Source of the DNA: Cryptomeria japonica | Taxonomy: Eukaryota; Streptophyta; Pinopsida; Cupressales; Cupressaceae | Assembly: GCF_030272615.1 (NCBI RefSeq) | Contig: NC_081410.1 | Coordinates: 260,700,437 to 260,760,436 of the forward strand | DNA: 60,000 nucleotides | Direction of reading: 5' to 3' | Shown: one piece after another, positions 11,671-23,121 of the stretch | How positions within the stretch are numbered: the first letter of the stretch is position 1 | Layout of the letters: every line of letters starts with the position of its first letter | Notes under the pieces: generated by a model | What the model was told of the DNA's origin: nothing | Seen by the model: the letters and a program-made list of their open reading frames with translations, nothing else | Databases searched by the model: none | Made by a program: the position numbers and the translations under genes

Positions 11671-12855
11671 AAATGTTGATGATGATTCTTCCTTACCACC
11701 ATGGTTGTTCTCCAATGCTCCTAAGAGGAAGAAATGAGCTATTTCTCTAGATGATTTTGATTTCAGTCAACTCATCTCCACCAAACCTTAGACTACCAAT
11801 AAAGATAAGACTTTGTCAAGGATAAAGGTAGATAAAGATAAGAACAAATATACAGAAATTGTCATTCCTCCTACTGATAATAAAATTGATCAAGTTCAGG
11901 ATTTAGATTATGCTATTAGCAAGGTTAATTTGGGCAAACAAACTCATGACTTTTTCAAAGGAGATATTCAAACAATGTTAAATGCTCTCATTGATAGATA
12001 TGATGAGGACAAAATCAAGAAAGATAAGCTTAAAGCATAGGTTGAACAACTCACTACTATTATAATCAAAGTGACCAAGTCCTCAGAAGCAATTGAACCA
12101 GTAACTTCGTCATTGGATGAACATGTTATGAAGAGAGCTAAGCAATTAGCTTTGCAAAGTAGAGTAATGGGTGAATGGATGGATAGATTGCTTAGTCAAG
12201 GAACATAGCTCCTGAGTTTAGCTACCACCATAGTCAAGAATTTTGATACTATGAAGAATGAGGTGGATAACACTATAGAAATATTTTCTCAAGAATTGGA
12301 AACTCAAGAGAAAGACTTTGATGCATGGTTGGAACTTCAAGATTTTGACTCATATTTTCTTGTGGAAAATGGTATCGTCCCTTCTCAAGATGTATATGTA
12401 GAACAATGTGAAGCATTAGAGCATCAAATGAATACTCTGGAGCGGCTTATCAAAGACCTAAGAAAGGCTCAAAAGAAATGTATATTTTAAAAGAAAGAGA
12501 TTGTTGACAAAGTATCAAAAATTCCTTGTGCTTTCTTAAATGAAAAACAAAGAGTTCTTGATGTTGATGAAATAATCAAAGAATTTAGTTTTCTACTAAC
12601 GGCTGAAATTGAGAGAGAGGAATTCTCTTTGTCCTCTATTAACAAGTTGGTTGATCTTTAGTTCATTCTAGATTTTCTAGATTCTCTCTTGAAGAAACAT
12701 AAGAAATGTTGTGTTGATTTGAGAGATTATATTACATGGGTAAAGGTCATCACCAATCATACTTAAGGACCTGATGAAGCCCAAAAGAAAATCGTTCTAC
12801 AAAAGTTTGAATTTTTCTAGGAACAAGATCAACATGAAGATAATGATACTTAGAT
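11671..12855 (+). pseudogene. Decayed accessory coiled-coil gene (element C)
   Basis: One frame can be followed for about 390 codons, interrupted by roughly ten stops, most of them TAG where glutamine would fit. It begins around DDDSSLPPWLFSNAPKRKK, has a charged linker, then long amphipathic helices (for example QCEALEHQMNTLERLIKDL at 12410-12470). It has the layout of the accessory genes in elements A and the tandem array: polar head, long coiled coil, no gag or pol motif. It lies directly upstream of LTR-like sequence, the position of a 3' accessory gene. Sequence similarity to the others is weak by eye. Function unknown. Confidence 0.5.
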
Positions 12856-12867
12856 TATGTTATATTC

Positions 12868-13414
12868 TGTTAGTAGAATTTTATAATTCCAATCGACACC
12901 TCGGGTGTCATTTTATGTATGCACTAGTACACATGTAGGACTACATGTGCCCTAAGTCAAATAGGACTCTAGTTTTGCTTTAGTCACAATTAGTTGTAAC
13001 TTTCCCTATTTTTGTGCATCATCCCTCTTCTATATATATCAGAGATATTTTTTGATCTTTTGGCTAATACATCGAAACTTTGTAGAATGGAAAAGCTATC
13101 TAAGACTTTGAGCTGGTAGTGTATTCAAGAAGTTTAATTAAAGAAGAAAAGAATTTGCATCCAATCTTTGTGTTTGGAGTGCTTTATTGTATAAGGGAAT
13201 GTTCTTATGTCATTATTTTCTACTTTCTTTGAGATTATATCTTTCTTTATGGAAAGTATTTAAGTTAAAAGAGATAAAGTAAAATATTTTACACTTTGTG
13301 TTATGATATTTTATTGAAAATTTTGTATTAAGTGGATAATAAGGTGAAGACTTTGTTCTTTGTTGAGTTATCTTGTTAGAGTAGAAAGCTTTGTGATATA
13401 TTTGGATAACTTTG
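12868..13414 (+). repeat. Probable LTR of element C, left part (split by element A)
   Basis: It starts tgttag just after the decayed accessory frame, has a gacacc-tcg-ggtgtc inverted repeat and a TATA box (tatatata, 13031-13038), and is interrupted at 13415 by element A. The other half resumes at 27516. No clear polypurine tract precedes it, so the LTR call is tentative. Confidence 0.35.
13410..13414 (+). other. Target-site duplication of element A, left copy (ctttg)
   Basis: ctttg directly before the A LTR start is repeated exactly at 27511-27515 directly after the other LTR. Confidence 0.9.
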
Positions 13415-14336
13415 TGTTGGAAATTAAAACTCAATTGGTTGGTTTCACTATGTTGTCATTGATGGCAACATGGTATCTTATTTCAGCTTCATGTTTTGGT
13501 TCAGTTGTGTACTGGCAGGCACTTCACAGACACTACACCAGCACTGGCACCAACAGGACAGAAGGATTTCTTTGGTTACCAACAATGCAGGCCGACATGG
13601 TTATTGGTATTGGAGGCCGACATATCTTAGATCCAGCATCGGCAATTGTTTTTAATATTAATGCATTCATGTTATCTAGCCGACATGTAATTTGTTATTG
13701 TAATTATCTTTGTAAGCCAACATAAGGCATGATAAGTTGTATAGGGTATATAGGTCAGTTGGATTAGATCATTTTGTAATATAAGAGTAATAGACATGGT
13801 GATGGATATGTGAATGTGATACAATGAGAAATATATCGGAGAGAATATGTATGTGAGGATATTTATGTAAGGGCTATTCTAGTAAAGGGTTCAGGGTTTC
13901 AGACTGGAACAGACAAAACTTAAACTGGAACTGTATTTCAGGCATAGAAGATGTTATCTTAGCAGTTCAACACTTCTTTGGATTGTAGTTTGCATTTATA
14001 TGTAGTCAGTGAGGCTCCTTTTGTGATTGAGCAGTGTGCTCTAGGCTGTAAGTCTTCCTGCAAGTACAGACCCCTTATATTTAATAATATCTCTTCATAT
14101 GGCCAGTGGATTGATATTGTGGGTCACAAATCCCACCGTGGTTTTTCCTCTTTGAGCTTTTCCATGTATAATTATGTATGTTATGATTCTCATTTATGTG
14201 ATTGGCTTATTAGTTGCATTACTTCTTTCAATTCAGTATACCGGTTGGTGTATGCATGTTTTAATAAGGCTAAAATTGATCATTCAGGTATAACATTGAT
14301 TCACCCTCCCCCTCTCAGTGTTATTGGATTCCAACA
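13415..14336 (+). repeat. 5' LTR of element A (922 bp)
   Basis: tgttggaaatt...ggattccaaca, closely similar to 26576-27510. A TATA-like gtatataggtc is near 13750, and the conserved cccaccgtggtttttcc module lies at 14119-14170. Confidence 0.9.
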
Positions 14337-14338
14337 AT

Positions 14339-14350
14339 TGGTATCAACCC
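14339..14350 (+). other. Primer-binding site of element A
   Basis: tggtatcaaccc lies two bases after the 5' LTR, initiator-tRNA-Met type with a divergent end. Confidence 0.7.
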
Positions 14351-14404
14351 CTTGTGCCTCGAAGGAAGTTTAACAACTTGAGGAAGATCCTAAATCTGGA
14401 ACCC

Positions 14405-14838
14405 ATGGATATGGATTTGGAGAAGCAACTTGGGATGGCACTTGAAGATTATGATGTTGAAATATTGAAGAACTTAAAGCTACAAGATGAATTGAATTCT
14501 TCTAAGGAATTCATTCTTGTCCTACAAGAGAGGTTATCATATATTCACGCTAGGAGGAAGGAACTTTTGCAAAGTTAGGATGATGATGAGAAAGATCCAC
14601 TTAAGGAGCAATGTCAGAAATTGAGTCAGGAGAACATGGTTATGAGAAATGAAATGCAAGTTATAACTATGAGAATGTCTAAGGAGATTGAGGACCAAAA
14701 GAAAAAAGAAGAAAATCTTGTTGTATCCCTGAAGAACAAATTTGAAGAATGTGGTAGGTTGGTTCATGAGAATGATATGTTGAGAACTGATTTAGTACAA
14801 TCCCAGAGTAATGAACAAGAGCTTAAGAGACAAATAAT
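14405..14838 (+). pseudogene. Element A gag, N-terminal coiled-coil part (continues at 22045)
   Basis: It opens at the ATG of MDMDLEKQLGMALEDYDVEI, about 55 bases after the primer-binding site. One in-frame TAG (14576-14578) is followed by a long, strongly charged coiled coil (MSKEIEDQKKKEENLVVSLK). Element B is inserted after codon 'caa ata' at 14838. Removing B and one copy of the ataat duplication lets the frame continue into 22045 onwards. The usual Copia capsid (UBN2-type) domain is absent; the same architecture occurs in element E. Confidence 0.65.
14834..14838 (+). other. Target-site duplication of element B, left copy (ataat)
   Basis: ataat is repeated exactly at 22040-22044 after the B 3' LTR. 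Confidence 0.9.
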
Positions 14839-16197
14839 TGTTGGCATATGATGAAGTGGTGACAATGTATGTTGTCATTGATGTCAATAGGTGAACCAAT
14901 ATGAACTGGTATGACTATTGGAAGCAGTTATGGTCAACTAGGATGGAGTGGACCGGTGTCGGGATTCACTAAGTGTGACTACCAGTTGGTAGTCTCTGTT
15001 CAGCTCTAGGGTTCCCAGTTTGGCTTATGCGGTGCAACCGATGACATTCTGTGATGAGTTAGTTAAGAGATAAGGATGGGATTGTGGTGGCATGTCAGTT
15101 ATGTGCATGTGAAGGATTTCTTTGAGGATCTTGTGGTGAAGGTCGAATGCATTGAATGTCTACCTCGGGAATGCATGATGTTATGAGTGGTGTATGAAGT
15201 GCACGTGATGGGTTACTGATTTTTAGATGCGGTGAAGATCGAACAATGTAGAATGACTTGAGATCTATTTCAGATCGCTTCATTCTATGTAATGGATCTA
15301 ACAGTCAAGATTGGACCACTTGTAATTGTAAACCTAAATTGTTTAGGGTTTAGGGTATATGCTATCGACCTAATTATTGTCTATAAGTTCGATGATGTTT
15401 CTTATTGTTTGGGTTGGCAGAAGTTGTGTGTGTTCGCATGTTGAGATACTTGCCAAACCAAAGTGTCGAATTTGTAGAGTGTGATTGCAGAGGAGAGGAG
15501 CTGAAAAGGATCTGCCTTAGCAAGTAGTGTTGTTATCATATCAAAGCTTTACCTGTTGACTTCTAACCATTTCAATAGAAGGAAAATCCCTTGACCAAGT
15601 AGCTTTAACAGGCTTGTTGCAAATCCTCTAACTAGGTGACTCAAGTTCATTGAGTTCTTTAAATCCTCTAGCGAGGTAACCTTTAATAGGGTTTATAGCC
15701 ATCCCTTAACCAAGTGATCTCTAACAGGATCGGTTCCTAACAAAACCTTATTTTAAAGTCTTTAACCAGACTAGGCTCCTAATAGAGCGGACTTCAAAAG
15801 AGTTAAAAACAAGCTTGTAGGTATTCATCCCCACCATGGTTTTTCCCATTTGGGTTTCCATGTGAAAAATTTGTGTTATGGGTTGTGAGTTTTCATGTGA
15901 TGATTGAGTAGTTGATTGACTAAGTTAGTTATGCATGCAGTGCTAAATGATTGTGGTATTGTCGATACAACTCGTGCTTGATTATATTAGGAAGTAGTCA
16001 TCAAGATTTAAGATCTGTCAAATGTTGTCTAAAGTATCTATGTTTAACCGGTATACCCATGGTTAAGTTCAGTGGTGAAGACAACCGGTCGACATTATTT
16101 TAATATGATAAAGTGTTGAGAAAGTTTTTATTTGTACTAATTCACCCCCCTTCTCTTAGTACCAGTTAGGGTATCATTTATTCATCATTATTTATTA
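14839..16197 (+). repeat. 5' LTR of element B
   Basis: It starts tgttggcatatgatgaag; the last bases (ttatta) correspond to tcatca in the 3' copy. Repeated 'taacaggc/taaccaagtga' phrases lie at 15560-15790, and the ccaccatggtttttccc module at 15816-15868. Confidence 0.9.
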
Positions 16198-16199
16198 AT

Positions 16200-16211
16200 T
16201 GGTATTAGAGC
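16200..16211 (+). other. Primer-binding site of element B
   Basis: tggtattagagc differs by one base (C to T) from the standard plant initiator-tRNA-Met site tggtatcagagc. Confidence 0.85.
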
Positions 16212-16268
16212 AACTCCAGGTCCTCGATGATATAAGCTTAACCACTGGAGGCAAAAGATCATGCTTCA

Positions 16269-17270
16269 ATGATGAAGAGGGAAGGTCCTAAGTTCAATAG
16301 GGATAAATTAAAAAAATGGAAGGACATAATGAAGGTTTATATCAAGAATCTGGGTGCTCAACGCTGGAGCTATGTTGAGAATGCCTATGTAATCCCCACT
16401 GGCACTCTAACCGATGATTAAAAAAGAAAGATTCAAGAAAATGGGCAAGTCATGGAAGCCCCTATTAGCAGCTTGTCCAATATTGAGTTTATTGATGTAC
16501 AAGATAAGGACACTCCTAAGGATGTATGGGACACACTGGAAACCATTTATGGTGGTGATGAGCATGTCAAGTAGGCTAAGGAAGAAAGCCTTAGAGAAAA
16601 ATATGAAGACATGAGGATGGTTGAAGGTGAGACCATTCAACAATATGGCATAAGGATCAAGACTATGGTTGGAGATATCAAGAGCACTGGTGGAACAATT
16701 GATGATGCCACCATTGTCAGTAAAGTTTTGAGATAATTTTTACCGGTCTATGCAATCAGGGTTGTTGTTATTCAGGAGTTAAGGTCTACCGACAAGACAA
16801 AGGTATCTCTAGACTCTATCATTGCAAAGATGACTGCATATGAATTGAATAGCTATGATGGTAGTGTTAAGACAGAGTTATCCTTTAGAGCATATGTTTC
16901 CTCCACACCAACTAGGAAAGGAAAAGAAGTCAGCACTAGTTATGAATCTAGGCCAAATAGAGACATGGATGATGAGCAGATTCTGATGGAGTTTGAAGCT
17001 CTTCTTGCTAAGAGACTTCCAAAAGGCACTGGAAAATGCAGAGGTAAGCTTCCTCTAAAATGTTTTTCCTACAATAAGATAGGACATATAGTTGTTAACT
17101 ATCCTAACAATAACAATAAGGATAAACCAGAAAGGTTTAGAAAGTATAAAGGAGGAGGTAGGAGAAATTGTCTTGTTGCAGTTGATGAAGGTGTTACCGA
17201 TGAAGAATCTGAGGATGAAGAGAATGAGGACATAGTGTTTGTAGCTGTAAAGGAGGAGGTGTCTGATTAG
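16269..17270 (+). pseudogene. Element B gag
   Basis: It starts at MMKREGPKFNRDKLKKWKDI. A Copia UBN2-type capsid is recognisable (DTPKDVWDTLETIYGG, IQQYGIRIKTMVGDI). A zinc knuckle follows, CFSYNKIGHIVVNYP, in which the second and last cysteines of CX2CX4HX4C are Tyr. An acidic tail (DEESEDEENEDIVFVAV) leads into protease in the same frame. Stops at 16419 (TAA), 16572 (TAG), 16734 (TAA) and 17268 (TAG) all sit in one uninterrupted frame. Confidence 0.85.
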
Positions 17271-20200
17271 AAAGCCCTTGTCTCTCGCATTGACAACTCT
17301 AATGAGTGGTTCATTGATAGCGGGTGTTCTCACCACATGACTGGTGACCGGAGAAAGTTTTTGTCTCTGGAAGAATATGATGGAGGTGTTGTCCAGTTTA
17401 GCAACGATGCACCTTGCATGGTAAAAGGAAAAGGATCCATCTCACTGAGTGAAAAGAGTAGTGTGGATGATGTCTACTAGGTGGAAGGCCTTGAACACAA
17501 CCTTTTGAGTGTTTCTCAGCTGAATGACAAAGGACTCATTCTAGAGTTCAAAGGTGGAGTCTGCAGAATAATTGGAAAGAGTGGTGAACTTATTGCCACT
17601 GGTAAGTAGGCCAGAGGAAACTTGTTTCAGCTGAATGCCAAGATTAGTCAGTGCCTGATGGTGAAGTTTGATGATAGTTGGATATGGCATAGGAGACTTT
17701 GTCATATGAATTTTGATAATATTGTAAAGGCTAGTAAGATCAAGGCAGTAAGAGGATTGCCTTTGCTGAACAAACTAGAGAATGTTTTATGTAGAGAACT
17801 TACTTGATCTTGTGCACACCGATCTGTGTGGTCCAATGAAAACTAGAAGCATTCAGGGAGATAGGTATTTCATTATTCTTACTGATGGCTGCTCAAGAAT
17901 GATATGGGTCACATTCTTGAAAGACAAGTCTGAGCCATTTGCAAAGTTCAAAGCTTTTAGAGCATTGGTGGAGAAGGAGAGCGACAGAAGAATTAAATAT
18001 CTAAGAACTGATCAGGGAGATGAATTCACTTCTAATGAATTCAAAAAGTACTATGAAGAGAATGACATCAAGAGGCAATTGTCTGCCCCAAGGACACCAC
18101 AGCAAAATGGTATAGTAGAAAGGAATAATAGGACTGTAGTTGAAGCGGCCAAAACTATGTTGATCCAAGGAAAGGTTGCTCACAGTTTTTGGAGAGAAGT
18201 AGTGAGCACTGCAGTCTATACCATGAACCAGGTACTCGTCAAGAAAGGGAAAGACAAAACCCCCTATGAGTATTGGAACAGGAGAACCCCTAATGTGATT
18301 TATTTCAAAGTGTTTGGTAGTAAATGCTATATCAGGAGAGGTGAGCATCTGAGTAAGTTTGATGCTAAATGTGATGAAGGAATATTTTTGGGATATTCCA
18401 CTAAAAGAAAAGCTCTCAAATGCTACAACAACAGGACTCAAAAAATTGTTGAGAGTATCAATGTCAGGGTTGATGAATCCCCTGAGGAGCCTAAGGAAAC
18501 ATGTAGCAAGCAAGCAGAAGATGAACCGGGTGTAGCCTTCTGGGAACCGGTTAAGAAGGAAACAAGTTGCAAACACCAGAAAGACCTCAGTGTTCCTATA
18601 CCAGTAGAAGCTACAACAGGTGAAGAAGAAGATGAAGTGGAAGAAGAAGAGGAAAAGCAAGCAGAACCGGCTAGGGTCATTCCTAGGTATGTGAAACTAC
18701 ATCATGATCTCAAGCAGATCATAGGAGATAAAGATGCAGGGATACTCACAAGGAGAAAGGTGAAAGAAAACTCTTGCATGATTTCAAAATTTGAGCCTAA
18801 TACCACTAGAGAGGCACTTACCGATGAAGACTGGATAAAGGAAATGGAAGAGGAGTTGGACTAGATAGAAAAGAATACAACATGGTCCTTGGTACCCAGA
18901 CAGGAACATAAGAATGTAATCGGTACCAAATGGGTCTTCAGAAATAAGCTGAATGAAGAAGGCACAGTGGTAAGGAACAAGGAAAGACTTGTATACAAGG
19001 GATATGCTCAGGAAGAGGGAGAAGACTATGAAGAAACCTTTGCCCCAGTGGGTAGACTAGAAGGTGTTCGAATGCTACTTGCATTTGCAGCATTCAAGGG
19101 ATTCAAAGTATACTAGATGGATGTAAAGTCTACATTCCTGAATGGAATCCTAGAAGAAGAAGTATATATTGAGCAACCGGATGGGTTTGCTTTGTCAAAA
19201 GATAGTAACATGGTGTGTAGATTACACAAGGCCTTGTATGGATTGAAACAAGCACCAAGGGCATGGTATGAATGGTTACACTCTCATCTTGTGAAGATAG
19301 GATTTCAGAGAACAAGTGAGGACAGTAACGTCTACCTGAAATCTGAAGGTGATTAGATTCTGATCTGTGAAGTATTTGTAGATGACATAATCTTCAGAGG
19401 AGATGATGAAATGTGCCATGCATTCTCAGAAGAAATGAAGAAAGAGTTTGAGATGTCTCTGATTGGAGAGATAAAGTTCTTCATTGGTCTATAGATTCAG
19501 CAGATGAAGGAGGGTATCTTCATTACCAAGTCCAAGTATATCAAAGAGGTATTGAAGACCTTTGGCATGAAGGAGAGAAAACCGGTTGGAAAACTGATGG
19601 TGACCGGCTGCAAACTAACAAAGGAGGATGACTCGGCATTGGTGAATGAGAAGGAGTATCGATCAATGATGGCTAAGCTGCACTATGTAGTACACAACAA
19701 ACCGGATATTGCTCATGCAGTGGGCATAGTAGCCCATTTTTAGAAGAGTCCTAGAGAATTCCACTTGGTAGCGGTAAAGAGGATTCTTAGATATCTGAAA
19801 GGGACAGTAGATTATGGATTGTGGTATCCATGCAATGGTGACTTTGGTCTCAAAGTATTTACTGATGCAGATTGGGCAGGTAATGTGGATGACCGAAAAA
19901 GCACAATCAGTGGAGCGTTCTTCCTTGGTGGAAGACTAGTCTCATGGACGAGCAAGAAGCAGAGTTGTATATCCCAATCTACAGCTAAAGCAGAGTATGT
20001 GGTAGCATTTATGAACTACACTCAGTTAATCTGGATGAAGCATGTACCAAATGGCTTCAAAGTGCCTATATCTGAACCAATGAGTATTTTCTGTGATAAT
20101 ACTAGTGCAATTAATATTTCCAAAAATCTGGGATTGCATGCTAGGACAAAGCATATTGAGCTCAAGTATCATTTCTTGAGTGAAAAGGTTCAAAATAAAG

Positions 20201-20328
20201 AGGTTGTATTAGAACATGTTTCTAGTAAGGAGCAGTTAGCAAACATATTCACTAATCCCTTACCAAAGACTACATTTACCTATTTGAGAGGTGAATTAGG
20301 GGTTTTGCCCCTTCATGAAGTAAATTAA
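17271..20328 (+). pseudogene. Element B pol: protease, integrase, RT, RNase H
   Basis: Protease: EWFIDSGCSHHMTG (about 17305-17345). Integrase: the HHCC start WHRRLCHMNF is present, but the Cys half is lost at a frame break near 17785-17805. The catalytic Asp (LVHTDLCGP), Asp (RTDQGDEFTS) and Glu (NGIVERNNRT) remain. [28 protein letters not shown], and FVDDIIF with both catalytic aspartates. RNase H: FTDADWAGNVDDRKS, IFCDNTSAINISKN, and the end KEQLANIFTNPLPK. From 17790 to 20328 everything is in one frame, with TAG stops at 18862, 19114, 19354, 19492 and 19741. Gag and pol appear to have been one polyprotein. Confidence 0.93.
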
Positions 20329-20665
20329 AAATTTGTGCTCCACATCAGTCAGGTACTATAGTGACAAATCTTATAGGATTGATGTGCTAAAGGATGCTAC
20401 TCCACAGGGGGAGCAGCACAGTGGAGCTTGGAACCTTGTGCCTCCACTTTGGCATTGGTGTCAAAGGGGGAGAAGATATCTGGAGGAGAAGATATCTGAT
20501 GTATGGGGGAGAAGATATATGAGGATGAAGACATATGGAAGAGTACACACTGACCAGTCTAGATGGTGTTGGTTGTGATCTTTGAACTGATGTATGACAA
20601 CTGGTATATTTTATCGAGCATGGTACAGATACTGAGCAATGATATACTTAGTATTGCCATCAATG

Positions 20666-20679
20666 CCAAAGGGGGAGAT
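20666..20679 (+). other. Polypurine tract of element B
   Basis: ccaaagggggagat directly abuts the 3' LTR. The preceding 20333-20665 is untranslated sequence with several more g-rich runs (ggggga). Confidence 0.8.
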
Positions 20680-22039
20680 TGTTGGTATATGATGAAGCGG
20701 TGACAATGTATGTTGTCATTGATGTCAATAGGTGAACCAGTATGAACTGGTATGAAGATTGGAAGTGGTTATGGTCAACCGAGATGGAGTGGACTGGTGC
20801 TGGGGTTCACTAAGTGTGACTACCGACTGGTAGTCTTTGTTCAGCTCTAGGGTTTTCGGTTTGGCTTATGCGATGCAACTGATGACATTATGTGATGAGT
20901 TAGTTAAGAGATAAGGATGAGATCATGGTGCCATGTCAGTTATGTGCATGTGAAGGATTTCTTTGAGGATCTTGTGGTGAAGATCGAATGCATTGAATGT
21001 CTACCTCGGGAATGCATGATGTTCTGAGCGATGTATGAAGTGTGCATGATGGGTTACTAATTTCTAGATGCGGTGAAGATCGAATGATGCAGAATGAATT
21101 GAGATCTATTTTAGATCACTTCATTCTATGTAATTAATCTAACGGTCAGGATTGGACCACTTGTAATTGTAAACCTAAATTGTTTAGGGTTTAAGGTTAA
21201 TATGCTACCAACCTAATTGTTGTCTATAAGATCGATGATGTTTGTTATTATTTGGGTTGGAAAAAGTTGTGTGTGTTCATATGTTGAGATACTTTCCAAA
21301 CCAGAGTGTGGAATCTGTAGAGTTTGATTGCAGAGGAGAGGAGCTGAAAAGGATCTGCCTTAGCAAGTAGTGTTGTTATCAGATCAAAGCTTTATCTGTT
21401 GACTTCTAACCATTTCAACAGAAGGAAAATCCCTTGACTGGGTAGCTTTAATAGGCTTGTTGCAAATCCTCTAACCAGGTGACTCAAGTTCATTGAGTTC
21501 TTTAAATCCTCTAGCGAGGTAACCTTTAACAGGGTTTAGAGCCATCCCTTAACCGGGTGATCTCTAATAGAATCGGTTCCTAACAAAACCTTATTGTAAA
21601 TTCCTTAACCGGACTAGGCTCCAAACAGAGCGGACTTCAAAAGAGTTCAAAACAAGCTTGTGGGTATTCATCTCCACCGTGGTTTTTCCCATTTAGGTTT
21701 CCACGTGAAAAATTTGTGTGTTATGGGTTGTGATTTTTCATGTGATGATTGAGTAGTTGATTGACTAAGTTAGTTATGCATGTAGTGCTAAATGATTGTG
21801 GTATTGTTGATACAACTCATGCTTGATCATATTAGGAAGTAGTCATCAAGTTTAAGATTTGTCAAATGATGTTTGAAGTATATGTGTTTAACTGGCATAC
21901 CCATGGTTAAGTTTTGTGGTGAAGACAACAAGTCAGCATTGTTTTAATATGATAAAGTGTTGAGAAAGTTTTTGTTTGTACTGATTCACCCCCCCTCTCA
22001 GTACCAATCAGGGTATCATGTGTTCATCATTATTCATCA
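20680..22039 (+). repeat. 3' LTR of element B
   Basis: Near-identical in layout to 14839-16197. It ends ttcatca and is followed by the ataat duplication. Confidence 0.9.
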
Positions 22040-22044
22040 ATAAT

Positions 22045-22735
22045 AATTTAGAGAGAAGATTTAACTACTGCAAGTGAGTATAAAGAAAAATTCAAGATTA
22101 GCTTAGCACAACTAGATGAGTTATTGAAGAGACAAAGGCAAATTGGAGATTCCAGTGGACTTGGATTTGAGAAAGGACAGAGTTTCATTACTGCTAATGA
22201 AGATCAAAACCTTAAGGCACCAATAAGGCAATTTAATGCTTATAAATTTAATGGTAGATTTTTTATTTGTAATAGATTTGGTCACATGGCTAGACAATGT
22301 AGAAACAAAGCAAATCAGAACCCTGATTATGCTCCTGGTAAATGTTCTAAATGCAATAAGTATGATCCTAAGACATAAGATTGCAGAATGAATGTTAAAT
22401 GTTATGCATGTGGAAATTTTTGACATATGGCTAATCAGTGCAGGTCAAGCAATTTCACTGGTTTTAGCAAAGCAATCAAAGGAACAATGTTACATGTTAT
22501 GCATGTAATGAGGTTGGACATATTGCTAAATTTTGTAGAAGCATAAATCCACCGATTGGTAATGGAGGATCAAATGAGAAAGGGAAAGAGAAGGTTAGTG
22601 AAATCTGGCAAGATCAGACTTAGAGATGGGTTAGGAATACTCAAGAACAATCATCAGATGGAAATGCACTGGTTACTTATCTAGCAGAGGAGGTTGATCT
22701 TGCACTGACAGGTAGCTCATCCAGTAACTAAGGCA
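22045..22735 (+). pseudogene. Element A gag, C-terminal zinc-knuckle part
   Basis: This continues the frame broken at 14838. A short coiled-coil stretch (YKEKFKISLAQLDELLKRQR) is followed by four zinc knuckles of the CX2CX4HX4C type. They are ICNRFGHMARQC (first Cys now Phe), CSKCNKYDPKT (His lost), CYACGNF.HMANQC (one TGA inside) and CYACNEVGHIAKFC. The fourth is in a shifted frame, so a frameshift lies near 22460. An acidic tail (LVTYLAEEVDLALTG) ends the recognisable part. Four knuckles is more than the one usual for Copia gag. Confidence 0.7.
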
Positions 22736-23121
22736 GATGCCTTAGGGGTAGGAAAAATTCATGAAGATGATGCAAATTCCCTGGGAAGAGATTCTGGAAG
22801 ATGTTCCAGACATTGGAGATGCTTATCCGGCATGGATATGCTTATCCGACATGGATATGTTTTGTTCAAGATCCAGTATCTTTCACCGACAGTCATTTAT
22901 GTCAATGGAAGATTAGGGTTTTTCTCAAAGGTTAAAAGGTCGAATTTACTTCATTATTTATCATCTTGCATTCAAAGTGATTTCAGAGTGATTAAGAGCA
23001 ACTAAGAGAAATCAAGGCATTTCATATCAATTAGATTTATTCTTGAGCGATTTCATCGGCGACTGGAAGAATTTGTTATGGGTATTCACCAAAAGAAATC
23101 AACGGGTATTTATCTTTAAAC

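Larger units (their letters stand above)
14839..22039 (+). mobile_element. Element B: full-length Copia retrotransposon nested in element A
   Basis: LTRs of 1359 and 1360 bp, exact ataat duplication, primer-binding site tggtattagagc, polypurine tract ccaaagggggagat, and one gag-pol frame in the order gag, protease, integrase, RT, RNase H, which is the Copia order. It is decayed: eleven in-frame stops and one frame break. The first ~215 bases of the two LTRs differ at about 20 sites by my count, mostly transitions, so the insertion is not recent. Confidence 0.95.

Noticed and set aside
16198-16215. Match to initiator tRNA-Met read as a tRNA gene
   Set aside because: Only the 12-base primer complement is present next to an LTR. 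No tRNA arms follow. The same holds for the other primer sites.
18001-18660. 219-codon minus-strand open frame
   Set aside because: It lies antisense to a clearly recognisable Copia integrase and has no independent motif; shadow frame.
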